A stretch of DNA of 64,000 nt from CAVZTA01 sp963778025 (GCA_963778025.1 CAVZTA010000004.1:24983-88982); one strand, 5' to 3'; numbered from the stretch's first letter, positions 28,394 to 37,113 are shown. A program made the numbers and translations. The notes: generated by a model not told the origin, from the letters alone.

Positions 28394-28888
28394 ATGGCGC
28401 AGGGCACACGGGCGGTCGATGTCGCGCGACGGGCAGGCGTGCCGTTCACGCTGCACGCGTACGCCCATGATCCGCGCGTGACGCACGAGCACGGCGGCCG
28501 TGGCTACGCCCTGGAGGCAGCGGCCGTCCTGGACCTGGATCCGGACAGCGTGTTCAAGACGCTGGTCGCCGCGGTCGACGGGAAGCTCGTCATCGCGGTC
28601 GTGCCGGCGGGCGCCGAGCTGGACCTCAAGAAGCTCGCCGACGCGGTCGGCGGCCGCAAGGCGACGATGGCCGATCCGACCGAGGCGGAGCGGGCGACGG
28701 GTTACGTGCTGGGTGGCATCTCGCCGCTGGGGCTGCGCCGGCCCCTGCCGGTCGTCCTGGATGCGACCGCCCTCGACCGCCCGACCATCCACGTCTCGGC
28801 CGGTCAGCGCGGCCTGGAGCTCGAGCTCGCCGGGGCCGACCTGGCGCGGGTCGCCAAGGCGACGGTCGCGCCGATCGCCCGGACCTGA
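28394..28888 (+). CDS. ybaK: YbaK/EbsC-type aminoacyl-tRNA deacylase
   Basis: 164 residues, normal length. It hydrolyses Cys mischarged onto tRNA(Pro) as trans-editing. Typical segments are FTLHAYAHDP near the N-terminus, the catalytic-site lysine in VFKTLVAAVDG, AVVPAGAELDLKKLA, and TGYVLGGISPLG with the conserved GGxSPxG motif. Start ATG 28394 begins the usual MAQGTRAVDV N-terminus. Confidence 0.92.
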   Translation: MAQGTRAVDVARRAGVPFTLHAYAHDPRVTHEHGGRGYALEAAAVLDLDPDSVFKTLVAAVDGKLVIAVVPAGAELDLKKLADAVGGRKATMADPTEAERATGYVLGGISPLGLRRPLPVVLDATALDRPTIHVSAGQRGLELELAGADLARVAKATVAPIART

Positions 28889-28919
28889 CCGGTCGAGCCG
28901 ACGCCTGCGCGCGGTCGAG

Positions 28920-28949
28920 CCGCCCACCGCCACGGGGTGGACCGGGCGG
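28920..28949. terminator. hairpin with short direct repeat between convergent genes
   Basis: Arms CCGCCCACC and GGTGGACCGGGCGG form a stem downstream of the ybaK-like gene and of the convergent permease. The word GCCGCCCACCGCCACGG occurs twice, at 28919-28935 and 28964-28980. Confidence 0.5.
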
Positions 28950-28988
28950 CGCAGCACGGCCCGGCCGCCCACCGCCACGGCGTGGTCC

Positions 28989-29798
28989 CTAGCCGGTGAT
29001 CTCCGCCCGTTCGGTCCAGATCGACGCGAAGGCGAGCGCCGCGATGAGCCAGCCGGCCGTGAGCGCCAGCGCCTCGGGCGTGTCCATCCGTGCCGGAGCC
29101 GCTCCACCGCCGAACGACGGCCCGCCCGCGCCGCCGGAGATGAGCGCGTTCGCGGCCGTGAACGGGAAGTACTGGAAGATGCCGTGGACCAGCGCCGCGC
29201 CGATGCCCTCGGCGATGTTCAGGCCGATGACGACGCCGATGCCCGCGATCTGGCTGCGCGCGACGGTCGCGATCGCGAAGCCCAGGGCGCCCTCCATCGA
29301 GAACGCCAGGAGGCCGCGCCACAGGAGATCCGGCAGGTCGGCGAGCCAGCTCGTGTCCGCGACGCCATCGAGCGAGAAGCCGCCCAGGACAGCGCCCAGG
29401 ATCGCCATCGGGATGCCCAGCACGAACGCGCCGAGCGCCATCGCCAGCATCGCGATGGCCACGCCGGCGAACGTCCCCACCACGTAGCGCGTCCGGCTCT
29501 CGCCCCGGGCGATGGCGGCCTTCAGCGTCCCCCACGACCACTCCGAGCCGGCGACGGCCGCGGCATACGCCGCCGCCAGCAACCCGTTCATCAGCACGAA
29601 CGCCAGGACGACGCGATACGCCTCCGGGAACGTGAACAGCGCCCGGAGCGCGACCTGCGCCTCGGGGTCCTGCGCCTGGCGGGCGCTCACGCCGCCGAGC
29701 ACGAAGATCAGCAGCGTGAACACGTTCATCAGCAGGAACGTGACGAGGGTCGCGGGCCGGCGGACGAGCTTCCGCAGCGTCCCGGCGAAGACCCTCAT
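28989..29798 (-). CDS. ABC-2 type transporter permease
   Basis: 269 residues, intact, with six predicted membrane helices. The first is near residues 16-38 (TLVTFLLMNVFTLLIFVLGG). The cytoplasmic segment SEWSWGTLKAAIARGESRTR between helices 2 and 3 is the conserved region of BcrB/LanE-like exporters. It pairs with the ATPase gene 45 bp upstream in the same direction. Substrate unknown; peptide antibiotics or lipids are usual for this class. Confidence 0.87.
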   Translation of the reverse strand: MRVFAGTLRKLVRRPATLVTFLLMNVFTLLIFVLGGVSARQAQDPEAQVALRALFTFPEAYRVVLAFVLMNGLLAAAYAAAVAGSEWSWGTLKAAIARGESRTRYVVGTFAGVAIAMLAMALGAFVLGIPMAILGAVLGGFSLDGVADTSWLADLPDLLWRGLLAFSMEGALGFAIATVARSQIAGIGVVIGLNIAEGIGAALVHGIFQYFPFTAANALISGGAGGPSFGGGAAPARMDTPEALALTAGWLIAALAFASIWTERAEITG

Positions 29799-29843
29799 CG
29801 GCCGCCCCAGCCCGTCGGCTCGTCCTTCGGCTTGGCGCCCGGG

Positions 29844-30821
29844 TCACTCGGCCACTCGACCGGACGGCGCGCCCGGCGCCCCGGACGGCGGGGTGGGCTC
29901 GGCGGTGAGATCGAGGAACAGCGTCTCGAGGTTGGTGCCCGCCTCGAGCCGGGACGCGTAGATGCCGCGCTCGACGAGCGCCCGGTTGACCTCCGCGCCG
30001 CGCGCCGGGTCGATGCTGACGGTGAGCCAGCCCTCGCCCGCCGCCGGATCGGGAGCGGCGGATCCCGCCCCGGCGAACGCGGTGAGGGCGTCGAGCGCGG
30101 TGCCGGTCGCGGCCGGTTCGACGCGCACCCGGACGGCGCCCTCGGCCGCGAGCAGCTCGCGGATCGGCCCTTCGCGGACCAGTCGGCCGTGGGCGATGAT
30201 CCCGACGACGTCGACCAGCTGCTGGACCTCGGACAGGATGTGGCTCGACACGAACACCGTCGTGCCGCTGGCCGCGAGCTGGCGGAGCGTCTCGCGCATG
30301 CCCGCGATGCCGGCCGGGTCGAGGCCGTTCGCCGGCTCGTCGAGGAGCAGCAGCTTGGGCTCGTTGAGCAGCGCCGCGGCGATGCCCAGCCGCTGCTTCA
30401 TGCCCAGCGAATAGCCCGACACGCGATCGCCCGCCCGCGAGGTCAGACCGACCAGCTCGAGCAGGCTGTCGATGCGGCCCTTGGGCACCGGCGCGCCGGT
30501 CGACGCGAGCGCGCGCAGGTTCTCGCGGCCCGAGAGGAACGGGTAGAACGACGGCGACTCGATGAGCGCACCGACCTCGAACAGCCGCCGCCGGTCGCGG
30601 CGGCCGAAGGGCCGTCCGAGAAGCTGCACGCTGCCGCTGTCGGCGCGGATGAGCCCCGTCAGGATGCGCATCGTCGTGGTCTTGCCCGCGCCGTTGGGCC
30701 CGAGGAAGCCGTAGACGGTGCCGGTGGGGACCGTGAGATCGAGCCCGTCGAGGGCGACCTGGTGGCCGTACCGCTTGCGCAGGTCGCGCGTCTCGAGCGC
30801 GAGCGATGGCGTCCCCGTCAC
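29844..30821 (-). CDS. ABC transporter ATP-binding protein (BcrA-like)
   Basis: 325 residues, intact. Walker A GPNGAGKTTTM, signature YSLGMKQRLGIAAALL, Walker B LLLLDEPANGLDP, switch His FVSSHILSEV. A C-terminal extension of about 100 residues with VRVRVEPA and NRALVERGIYASRLE is typical of BcrA-type exporters. It forms an exporter with the following permease. Confidence 0.92.
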   Translation of the reverse strand: MTGTPSLALETRDLRKRYGHQVALDGLDLTVPTGTVYGFLGPNGAGKTTTMRILTGLIRADSGSVQLLGRPFGRRDRRRLFEVGALIESPSFYPFLSGRENLRALASTGAPVPKGRIDSLLELVGLTSRAGDRVSGYSLGMKQRLGIAAALLNEPKLLLLDEPANGLDPAGIAGMRETLRQLAASGTTVFVSSHILSEVQQLVDVVGIIAHGRLVREGPIRELLAAEGAVRVRVEPAATGTALDALTAFAGAGSAAPDPAAGEGWLTVSIDPARGAEVNRALVERGIYASRLEAGTNLETLFLDLTAEPTPPSGAPGAPSGRVAE

Positions 30822-31236
30822 GCGCTCATGCTACCGGCCGCCTGCAGCCGACCGCCGGTGCGTTCCGACACAGACCTGAAATGTCGATGTCGCCCTGGTA
30901 CGAATCCATGAAGCGAAGCGAATATCCGCGGTGTCATACTCGGCCCGATCCGCTCCCCCATGGCGGACCCTCGCCCAACCCGACAGACAGGCCCAACCGA
31001 ACACGCCGCCCCCCACGGCAGGACCCCTGTCCTCGTCGGGTGGAAGCCCCACTCGGCGCCCGCTTCCTCAGCGGGATCGCCCGCGCCCCGCGGGTCCTCC
31101 GACGTGATCGCTCCGCGACCCCCAGCGCACCGCGATCCGTTGCGCGCCCCCTTCGCGCTCCTCCTGCCACGGCGGCACCACATCCACCGTCCACGTGCTC
31201 GGGGCACGCGGTTCCGGCAGGGAGGAGGCACGACTG
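30822..31236. other. 415-bp divergent intergenic region
   Basis: Separates the BcrA-like operon from the secreted-protein gene. The first 120 bp are less GC-rich and probably hold the promoters. The rest, 30960-31200, is C-rich and could be a long leader of the secreted-protein mRNA. I tested it against the c-di-AMP riboswitch consensus and found no convincing match. Confidence 0.5.
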
Positions 31237-32085
31237 TTGCCCGAGCATGCCCAAGGCGCCCAGCGGGCGTCCCTCGATCGACGGATCCGGTCGCTCACCG
31301 TGGCATCCGTCGCGGCCCTCATCGCACTGGCCGGCATCCTGAGCGTCGCCCGACCGGCGGCCGCCGCCGGCTACAAGGTCGTCATCGTGGTCGGCCCCAC
31401 CCACTCGGCGACCGCGAACTACATCGACAGCGCGAAGCGCTACGCGTCGCAGGCCCGCTCGTACGGCGCCTCCGTGTATGAGCTGTACAGCCCGAACGCC
31501 ACCTGGGACCGCGTGAAGTCCGTGGCACAGGGCGCCAACGTCCTGATGTACCTCGGCCATGGGAATGGCTGGCCGAGCCCGTACGCGCCGTTCTCGGCCT
31601 ACACCAAGGACGGCATGGGCCTGAACGCCACGGCGGGCAACGGCAACACGAACACGAAGTATTACGGCGAGTACTACGTGTCCCACTACCTGAAGCTCGC
31701 CGCGAACGCGGTCGTGATCTTCAATCGCCTGTGCTACGCCTCCGGCAACTCCGAGCCGGGGCATGCGACGCCCACCAGGTCCACGGCCATGAAGCGCGTC
31801 GACAACTTCGGGGCCGGCTTCCTGCGCACCGGCGCCAAGGCGGTCTTCGCGTCGGGGATCACCAGCGTCTCGTTCTACCTGCGTGCGCTGTTCACGGGCT
31901 CACGCTCGATGACGTTCAAGCAGATGTTCTACGCCGACCCATCGCGCACGATGAGCGCCAACTTCGGCTTCTACTCGAGCCGCACACCCGGCGCGACGGC
32001 TTCGATGGATCCGAGCTCACCCGGCAAGTACTACCGCTCGGTGGTCGGCTGGACCAGCACCACGATCGCGGCCTGGCGCGGCTGA
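31237..32085 (+). CDS. secreted protein with caspase/gingipain (clan CD)-like motifs
   Basis: 282 residues from TTG 31237, chosen because GGAGGAGG (31221-31228) lies 8 bases upstream. The N-terminal region to about residue 45 is basic, then a hydrophobic signal (VAALIALAGILSVARPAAAA). The mature part begins YKVVIVVGPTHSATANY. Two segments resemble the clan CD peptidase signature: a hydrophobic strand ending His-Gly (ANVLMYLGHGNG, about residue 110) and a hydrophobic strand ending in Cys (NAVVIFNRLCYASGNSEPG, about residue 167). The distance between them suits caspase/gingipain folds. This is inferred from motifs only; the protein may also be a non-catalytic relative. Confidence 0.6.
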   Translation: MPEHAQGAQRASLDRRIRSLTVASVAALIALAGILSVARPAAAAGYKVVIVVGPTHSATANYIDSAKRYASQARSYGASVYELYSPNATWDRVKSVAQGANVLMYLGHGNGWPSPYAPFSAYTKDGMGLNATAGNGNTNTKYYGEYYVSHYLKLAANAVVIFNRLCYASGNSEPGHATPTRSTAMKRVDNFGAGFLRTGAKAVFASGITSVSFYLRALFTGSRSMTFKQMFYADPSRTMSANFGFYSSRTPGATASMDPSSPGKYYRSVVGWTSTTIAAWRG

Positions 32086-32486
32086 GCCCGCCTTCCGCCT
32101 GCTCCGCGTCGCCCCATCGCAGCTCGACGCCCGGTCCCACGGCCGGGCGTCGCGCTGTCCCGCGCCGGCCGAGCGGCCCGGCCCGCCTCATCGAGCCACG
32201 AGCGATCCCGTTGCTCACCGCCGGCTCGGGCCCGCACGTCACGCGACGCAGGGATGCCCACCGGTCGCCGTGACGAGCACAGCGACCGGGGCCCTGAGCG
32301 ATGGGATTGCTCGGCTGGTCCAGGACTCTTTGGCTCGACGGTCCCGACGCCCCGCGACCGCCCACGAGCGATCCCGTTGCTCGCCCCCGGCTCAGGCCCG
32401 CACGTCACGCGACGCAGGCGTGCCCACAGGCTGACGAGCGCGGCCATGACGGCCGTGAGCAACGGCGTTGCTATCGCGCCCGATCG
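32086..32486. other. 401-bp intergenic region with direct repeats
   Basis: No supported gene. It contains two 66-bp direct repeats, an inverted copy of their core word, and a 7-bp-arm palindrome (AGCAACG-G-CGTTGCT, 32458-32472) just downstream of the convergent HTH gene, which may act as its terminator. Confidence 0.6.
32197..32428. repeat. pair of 66-bp direct repeats
   Basis: Copy 1 spans 32197-32262 and copy 2 spans 32363-32428, about 91% identical with start-to-start distance 166 bp. Each begins CACGAGCGATCCCGTTGCTC and contains CCCGCACGTCACGCGACGCA. Between them, near 32299, is GAGCGATGGGATTGCTC, close to the reverse complement of the core. Confidence 0.85.
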
Positions 32487-33302
32487 CTAGGCCGCTCGCC
32501 GCCCGGCAAGGAACCCCGCCCGATCGGCGTAGGGTGCGGGTCGCCGTCGATGGTCCAGCCAGGTCGGCAGCAGCCATGCCCGACGCCGAGTGCGCGGATC
32601 GATCATCGCGATGCCCCGGCGACCGCGCGCCGGCGGGTCGCGAGGCGCCTCGGCCAGTGACATGAGCTCACGGTGGCGCAGGGTGAACTCGCGATCGAAC
32701 CAGGCGCGCTCGGTCGCCATCCGCCGATCGTTGGCATCGGTCGCGAGCACGAGCGCGGTACCGGTCACCGCCCGAGGTCGCCAACCGAGCGCTCGCGCAG
32801 CGTCCCAGGCGGCACGTTCGTAGCGCGCGATCTGCCGCTGGAGCTCGCCGAGGTCGAGCAGCTCGGTCTTGACGTCGATCACGAGGAGGATGTGCGACCC
32901 GGGGTGGTAGGCGAGGACATCGATCGAGCCGAACCATCCGGGGCCACCGACCTCGACCTCGGTCTTGACGAGGAACCCGTGCGCCTCGAGCCGCCGAGCG
33001 ACGTAGGCCACGCACCGCGCGTGGGCGCGTCCCTCTCGGGCAGCATCCCGAACGGGACGGGTGCTCAGCGGCGCGACCAGCCGCAGGTCGAACGGGATGT
33101 CGAGCGCACGCAGGACGCGGACGGCGGTCGCGATCGGCAGGTCGGGGAGCATCGCTCGCTCGATCGCCGAGATGAGCGTCTGGCTGAGGCCGACCGCGTG
33201 CGCCAGACGCCGCTGGCTCCAGCCGCGCGACCGACGGGCCTCGAGGATGGTCGCCGCGATGAAGAGCAGGACGCTCCGGGCGATGGGATCCGGGTCGGAC
33301 AT
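32487..33302 (-). CDS. helix-turn-helix protein with PD-(D/E)XK nuclease-like domain
   Basis: 271 residues from ATG 33300-33302 (MSDPDPIARS); GTG 33338 is an alternative start. Residues about 10-65 form an XRE-type helix-turn-helix (RGWSQRRLAHAVGLSQTLIS). Residues about 100-165 resemble a restriction-endonuclease-like fold: LEAHGFLVKTEVEVGG, then GSIDVLAYHPGS and LLVIDVKTEL. The Asp in SIDV and the Asp-Val-Lys match the PD-(D/E)XK active site, followed by QRQIARYERAAW as the usual Gln helix. The C-terminal 60 residues are Arg-rich. It could be a regulator with a degenerate nuclease fold or a nuclease targeted by its HTH. It ends beside the 66-bp repeats. Confidence 0.72.
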   Translation of the reverse strand: MSDPDPIARSVLLFIAATILEARRSRGWSQRRLAHAVGLSQTLISAIERAMLPDLPIATAVRVLRALDIPFDLRLVAPLSTRPVRDAAREGRAHARCVAYVARRLEAHGFLVKTEVEVGGPGWFGSIDVLAYHPGSHILLVIDVKTELLDLGELQRQIARYERAAWDAARALGWRPRAVTGTALVLATDANDRRMATERAWFDREFTLRHRELMSLAEAPRDPPARGRRGIAMIDPRTRRRAWLLPTWLDHRRRPAPYADRAGFLAGRRAA

Positions 33303-33508
33303 GACCGGGAGGATGGCAGCCGGCGCTTCAGCTGCCACGTATCGCGTCGCGAGCGACCTCGATGCTCATGTCCCCGGTGGGCATGAACGTCACGCAGCTC
33401 CAGGCGACCGAGACTCCGCAGCCTGACCAGCGTGGCCGGCGCGGGAACGAGCGCCGGATCGCTCGATCGGCCGGCGCGCGGAACGAGCGAGGCGCCGCGG
33501 AACGAGGA

Positions 33509-33673
33509 CTACGCCGTCGCCGCGAAGGGGTGGGGGACCGGGGTGGCGCGCCGAGGGTCGACGGGGCGCCCGTCCGGGCCGACGCGCTGCAGGTCGGCGG
33601 AGACGCGCCGGATGGCCTCCATGAGGGTCGTGTGGTGGACCGGCTGGCGTGAGAGCTTGTACGTCCGGAGCAT
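33509..33673 (-). CDS. small protein of unknown function
   Basis: 54 residues from ATG 33671-33673, with CAGGAG 9 bases upstream. Sequence features are MLRTYKLSRQPVHHTTLMEA and DLQRVGPDGRPVDPR. No family recognised. The open frame extends 36 bases upstream, and the region up to 33800 also has coding-like stretches (IVWVTKNGAPPTG) in a neighbouring frame. The true gene may thus be longer and frameshifted. Confidence 0.45.
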   Translation of the reverse strand: MLRTYKLSRQPVHHTTLMEAIRRVSADLQRVGPDGRPVDPRRATPVPHPFAATA

Positions 33674-33828
33674 GGTCCGTGTCTCCTGACGGTCGCCCTG
33701 TCGGGTCACTTCCCCGGCCGGTGGGCGGCGCGCCGTTCTTCGTGACCCAGACGATGCGCCGGACCGAGTCCTGCGGCGCTCGGCGAGGGTCGCCCCGTGG
33801 GGCCCACGGACGCCCGCTTCGGTCTACG

Positions 33829-35180
33829 TCATCCGTCGACGGTGACGGCCATCGCGACGCCGCGCGGTGCCTCGGCCGTTGCCGTCGAGTCGGCCGCCGC
33901 CGACCCCGCCGCCGCAGCGCCGAGTCCGCCGCCGACCCCGCCTCGCGGCCCCGCCGATCGAGCCAGAACAACAGCGCCGCCACGACCGCGCCGACCGCGG
34001 CCGTCACCCCGCCCAGCAGGAACACGTTCCGGATGCCCAGCTGGTCGGCGAAGATGCCGGCCAGCGCCGTCGAGAGGATGGTCGTCGTCGACATCGACGT
34101 CTGGAACGTCGCGATGACCCGGCCCCTCGCGCTGTCGTCGGTGGCCGACTGGATGATCGTCGCGGTCGCCGCCTGCAGCGGGGTGAGGAACCAGCCGACC
34201 GCGAACAGCACGAGCAGCAGTCCGACAAGGTTCTGGACCTGGCTCAGCAGGGCGACGACGACGGCGATCCCCGCCAGACCGAAGGTCACCATGCTCGGCG
34301 CGCCGATGCGCCGGCCGATCGGCGCGACCAGCGCGCCGGCCAGGATCATCGACGCCGTCTGCGCGGCCTCCACCGGCCCGGACCAGATGGGGCTGATGGC
34401 GAGCTCGCGGATCATGAACGGGTAGAACAGCGTGTTGATCGCCCCGACGCCGAGCATGACGACCGCGGCGCCGAAGATCGTGGCCTGGAGCGCCCTCGAC
34501 CGCCCGACGATCGCCAGTCCGTCACGCAGCGAGGCGAAGATGCCGATCGCGGCCGCGTGTGCGGCGCCGGTCGGCTTCGTGATCGACCGGTCGAGGCCCC
34601 AGACGATCGCGACCGACGCAAGGAACGTCGCCGCGTCGACGAGGAACACCGGCCAGACCAGGCCGGTGACGCCGGCCACGACGCCGGTCACGCCGGTGCC
34701 GATGAGGCCGAATGCGATGCGGCTGATCTGGCTCAGCGAGTTCGCTGCGAGCAGGCCCTCACGCGGGACGGCGCGGGCGACGAGCGCGCCGCGGGCGGGG
34801 CCGAAGAAGACGCCGACCGTCGCCTGGAGGGAGGCCAGGACGACGAGCAACGGCAGCCGCTCCAGCGTCGCGACGAGGACGAACGACGCGACGAGCCCCG
34901 CCCGCAGCAGATCGGAGGCGAGCATGATCCGGCGCCGGTCATAGCGATCCGCGATCGCTCCGGCGACGAGGCCGAAGATGACGGTGGGGATGGCGATGGC
35001 GATCGACAGCAGCGCGAGGGTCGTCGTCGATGCGCCGAGCGTGGTCACCAGGAGCAGGAGCGCGGTCAGCGTCATCCCATCGCCGATATCGCTGATCGAC
35101 TGTGCGACCCACAGCCGGCGGAAATCGGGCATGCGCAGGACGTCGCGGACACCCAGGGTGACGGGCTGGTCGGAAGTCAT
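33829..35180 (-). CDS. MFS exporter, frameshift near the C-terminus
   Basis: About 450 residues with twelve predicted membrane helices. The N-terminus MPDFRRLWVAQSISDIGDG and the loop GAIADRYDRRRIMLASDLLR after helix 2 are those of MFS drug efflux pumps of the enterobactin-exporter/macrolide-efflux type. Membrane helices end near residue 412 (LLFWLDRRGREAG). In the raw frame a 187-residue Arg/Pro-rich tail follows, which lacks a coding pattern. A one-base deletion in the GGGTCGGCGG repeats near 33930-33960 would instead give a short tail (ADSTATAEAPRGVAMAVTVDG) ending at 33829, which has better codon positions. The ArsR-like regulator gene lies 24 bp upstream in the same direction. Confidence 0.8.
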
Positions 35181-35204
35181 CGGACGGCTCCTCGGGCTCG
35201 ACGA

Positions 35205-35963
35205 TCAGGACGGGTCGGTGGGATGACCGGGTTCGGTGGGTGCAGGGGGTGCGGTGGGATCGCCCGGGTCGGCCGGCTCGAGCGCATCGCCGGCGTCGGG
35301 TGCCTGGATGAACGGATAGAGGGCGAGCAGGGAGCCGAAGGGCAGCCGCTCCGCGGGGTCGTCGTCGGCCTCGTCCTCGCGCTCGGCCGTCTCCATCAGG
35401 GCGAGGAGCTGTTCGCGCAGCTTCGCGGCACGGCCCGCGCGCAGTCGCACGAGGCCCTTCGAAAGGAGCAGCTTCCGCTCCGGGCGGGCATCCTCGAGGG
35501 TGTCGATCGCCCCCACGCGGATCGCGGCCTCGATCTCCTCGCGAGACCGGTCGAAGACCGTCTGCAGGACGTCGTGCATGACCGCCGCCTGCTCGCGGGT
35601 GTCCGCCGAGAACAGCCGTCGGTCGAGCTTGAGCGAGAGTTGAGCGATGCGGTAGCGAGTCTCGATGATCCCCGACACCACGCGCCGCTCGACCGGCCGG
35701 ATGAGGTCGCGCTCGAGCAGCAGGTCGACGTGGTGGTAGAGCCGGGTCTGCGGGACGCCGAGGACCGTCGACAGCTCCTTCACCGTCCACGGCTCGTCGA
35801 CGCGCGTGACCATCGCCTCGACGATCCGCAGTCGAAGCGGGTCGGACAACGCCTTCAGCGTCTCGACGTCGGCGATGACCCGCTCGGTGAGCGGCGGCTC
35901 ATCGTTCAGCGCATCCTCGCCGGGATCGATCGTTCCCTGAGGAACCATTCGCGACTGCTCCAT
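35205..35963 (-). CDS. ArsR/winged-helix transcriptional regulator
   Basis: 252 residues from ATG 35961-35963; ATG 35984 is an alternative inside the palindrome. A winged helix-turn-helix occupies about residues 25-100: LKALSDPLRLRIVEAMV, WTVKELSTVLGVPQTRLYHHV and the wing LIRPVERRVVSGIIETRYRI. The following 100 residues are helical and may form a ligand-binding or dimer part. The tail is acidic and Pro-rich. It probably controls the MFS exporter encoded directly downstream. Confidence 0.85.
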   Translation of the reverse strand: MEQSRMVPQGTIDPGEDALNDEPPLTERVIADVETLKALSDPLRLRIVEAMVTRVDEPWTVKELSTVLGVPQTRLYHHVDLLLERDLIRPVERRVVSGIIETRYRIAQLSLKLDRRLFSADTREQAAVMHDVLQTVFDRSREEIEAAIRVGAIDTLEDARPERKLLLSKGLVRLRAGRAAKLREQLLALMETAEREDEADDDPAERLPFGSLLALYPFIQAPDAGDALEPADPGDPTAPPAPTEPGHPTDPS

Positions 35964-35970
35964 CGTTCTA

Positions 35971-35999
35971 GGTCGTACGACCATTCAGCAAAATCTGAA
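35971..35999 (-). promoter_or_regulatory. candidate operator of the ArsR-MFS operon
   Basis: Perfect 12-bp palindrome GGTCGTACGACC (35971-35982), followed by TTCAG-CAAAAT-CTGAA (35984-35999), in an AT-rich patch immediately upstream of the regulator start. Likely autoregulatory site; inferred. Confidence 0.5.
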
Positions 36000-36069
36000 C
36001 GTAGAGTCGCTGTCGAATAGCGTCCTGTCAAGAGGTGACTTCGGCGACGCGTCGCCCAGGCGTGCGACG

Positions 36070-36915
36070 ATGGACGCGATGGGTCCGTCGTCCGTCCCTC
36101 GTGCCGCCGCGCTGGATCCCAGCTGGCGAAGCGACCGCGGGACGACCGGCGCGCTCGCGCCCGGTGAGGTCCGCCTGACGTTCCTCGGCCACTCGACCGT
36201 GCTCATCGAGGTCGACCGCCTGCGGATCCTCACCGACCCGGTCCTGGGCGCGGGCCTCGGTCCGGTGCGTCGCCATTCGGACCCGGTCTCGCCCGCCCTG
36301 TTCGACGACCTCGATGCGATCTTCATCAGTCACGGTCATCACGACCACCTCGACCTCGCGTCGCTCCGGCGCGTCCCGGGTCGCCCGACGATCCTCGTCC
36401 CGCGGGGGTTCGGCACGCTGGTCAGTCGCAGCGTCGACGGTCCCGTCGAGGAGGTCGAACCCGGCGAGCACCTGGTGATCGACCAGGTCGGCTTCGACGT
36501 CGTCCACGCCGAGCACGACGGCCGTCGCCGGCCGTTCGGACCGCGTGGGCCGGCGCTCGGATGCGTGGTCCGCGGGTCCCGGACCGTCTACTTCCCGGGC
36601 GACACCGACCTGTTCGCGGGCATGGACGAGCTCGTCGGCGCGGACGTCGCGCTCCTGCCGGTCTGGGGCTGGGGCCCGAACATCGGCCCCGGTCACATGG
36701 ACCCGATCCGTGCCGCGGAGGCGGCATCCCGCCTCAAGCCGACGCTGGCCGTCCCGATCCACTGGGGCACGCTCTACCCGGTCGGGCTGCGCCGCGTGCA
36801 TCCGAGACCGCTCGCCGACCCCGGCCACCAGTTCGCGTCGGCCGTGGCCAGCAGCGCGCCCGGGGTCAGCGTGCGGGTCCTCGCGCCGGGCGAGTCCCTG
36901 TCGCTCCCGCGCTGA
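36070..36915 (+). CDS. MBL-fold metal-dependent hydrolase (UlaG/NAPE-PLD-like)
   Basis: 281 residues. It is a metallo-beta-lactamase fold enzyme with HGHHDHLD (metal-binding His/Asp), GDTDLF and a late His in VPIHWGTL. The N-terminal VRLTFLGHSTVLIEVDRLRILTDP and the loop GPGHMDPIRAAEAA are those of the UlaG/N-acyl-phosphatidylethanolamine phospholipase D group. The substrate is probably a phosphodiester or lactone. Start ATG 36070, with another in-frame ATG at 36079. Confidence 0.88.
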   Translation: MDAMGPSSVPRAAALDPSWRSDRGTTGALAPGEVRLTFLGHSTVLIEVDRLRILTDPVLGAGLGPVRRHSDPVSPALFDDLDAIFISHGHHDHLDLASLRRVPGRPTILVPRGFGTLVSRSVDGPVEEVEPGEHLVIDQVGFDVVHAEHDGRRRPFGPRGPALGCVVRGSRTVYFPGDTDLFAGMDELVGADVALLPVWGWGPNIGPGHMDPIRAAEAASRLKPTLAVPIHWGTLYPVGLRRVHPRPLADPGHQFASAVASSAPGVSVRVLAPGESLSLPR

Positions 36916-36943
36916 CGTCGCCGCTACGTCACGCCGGAGACGG

Positions 36944-36973
36944 ACGAGCCCCGCCGTCGCCGGCGGGGCTCGT
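36944..36973. terminator. strong bidirectional hairpin
   Basis: Arms ACGAGCCCCGCCG and CGGCGGGGCTCGT with a four-base loop, 13 bp perfect. It lies between the convergent hydrolase gene and the 39-residue membrane protein gene. Confidence 0.75.
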
Positions 36974-36993
36974 GGGAGCGGAGGGGGAGGGCG

Positions 36994-37113
36994 TCAGGCG
37001 AACGCGACGTGAGCCACGATGCCGAGGGTCGTGAGGACGAGCACGAGGATCAGGAAGATGGTGGGCAGGACGCCGTTGGCGTCGCTCTGGAAGGTCCCGC
37101 TGTAGGCGGTCAC
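36994..37113 (-). CDS. 39-residue single-span membrane protein
   Basis: GTG start at 37111-37113 with AAAGGAG 8 bases upstream, stop at 36994-36996, then the strong hairpin. The product has a short polar N-terminus (TAYSGTFQSDANGV) and one membrane helix (LPTIFLILVLVLTTLGIVAH). It is too short for usual gene finders but has start, helix, stop and terminator in order. Function unknown; similar tiny proteins often modulate membrane complexes. Confidence 0.6.
   Translation of the reverse strand: MTAYSGTFQSDANGVLPTIFLILVLVLTTLGIVAHVAFA

Noticed and set aside
28500..30911. 803-residue plus-strand open frame
   Set aside because: Antisense to the BcrA-like ATPase and its permease and out of frame over the ybaK-like gene; no motifs.
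33390..33828. A 146-residue C-terminal extension of the MFS exporter
   Set aside because: The tail is Arg/Pro-rich, has no predicted structure, overlaps a small gene with its own ribosome binding site, and disappears if one base is restored near 33950.
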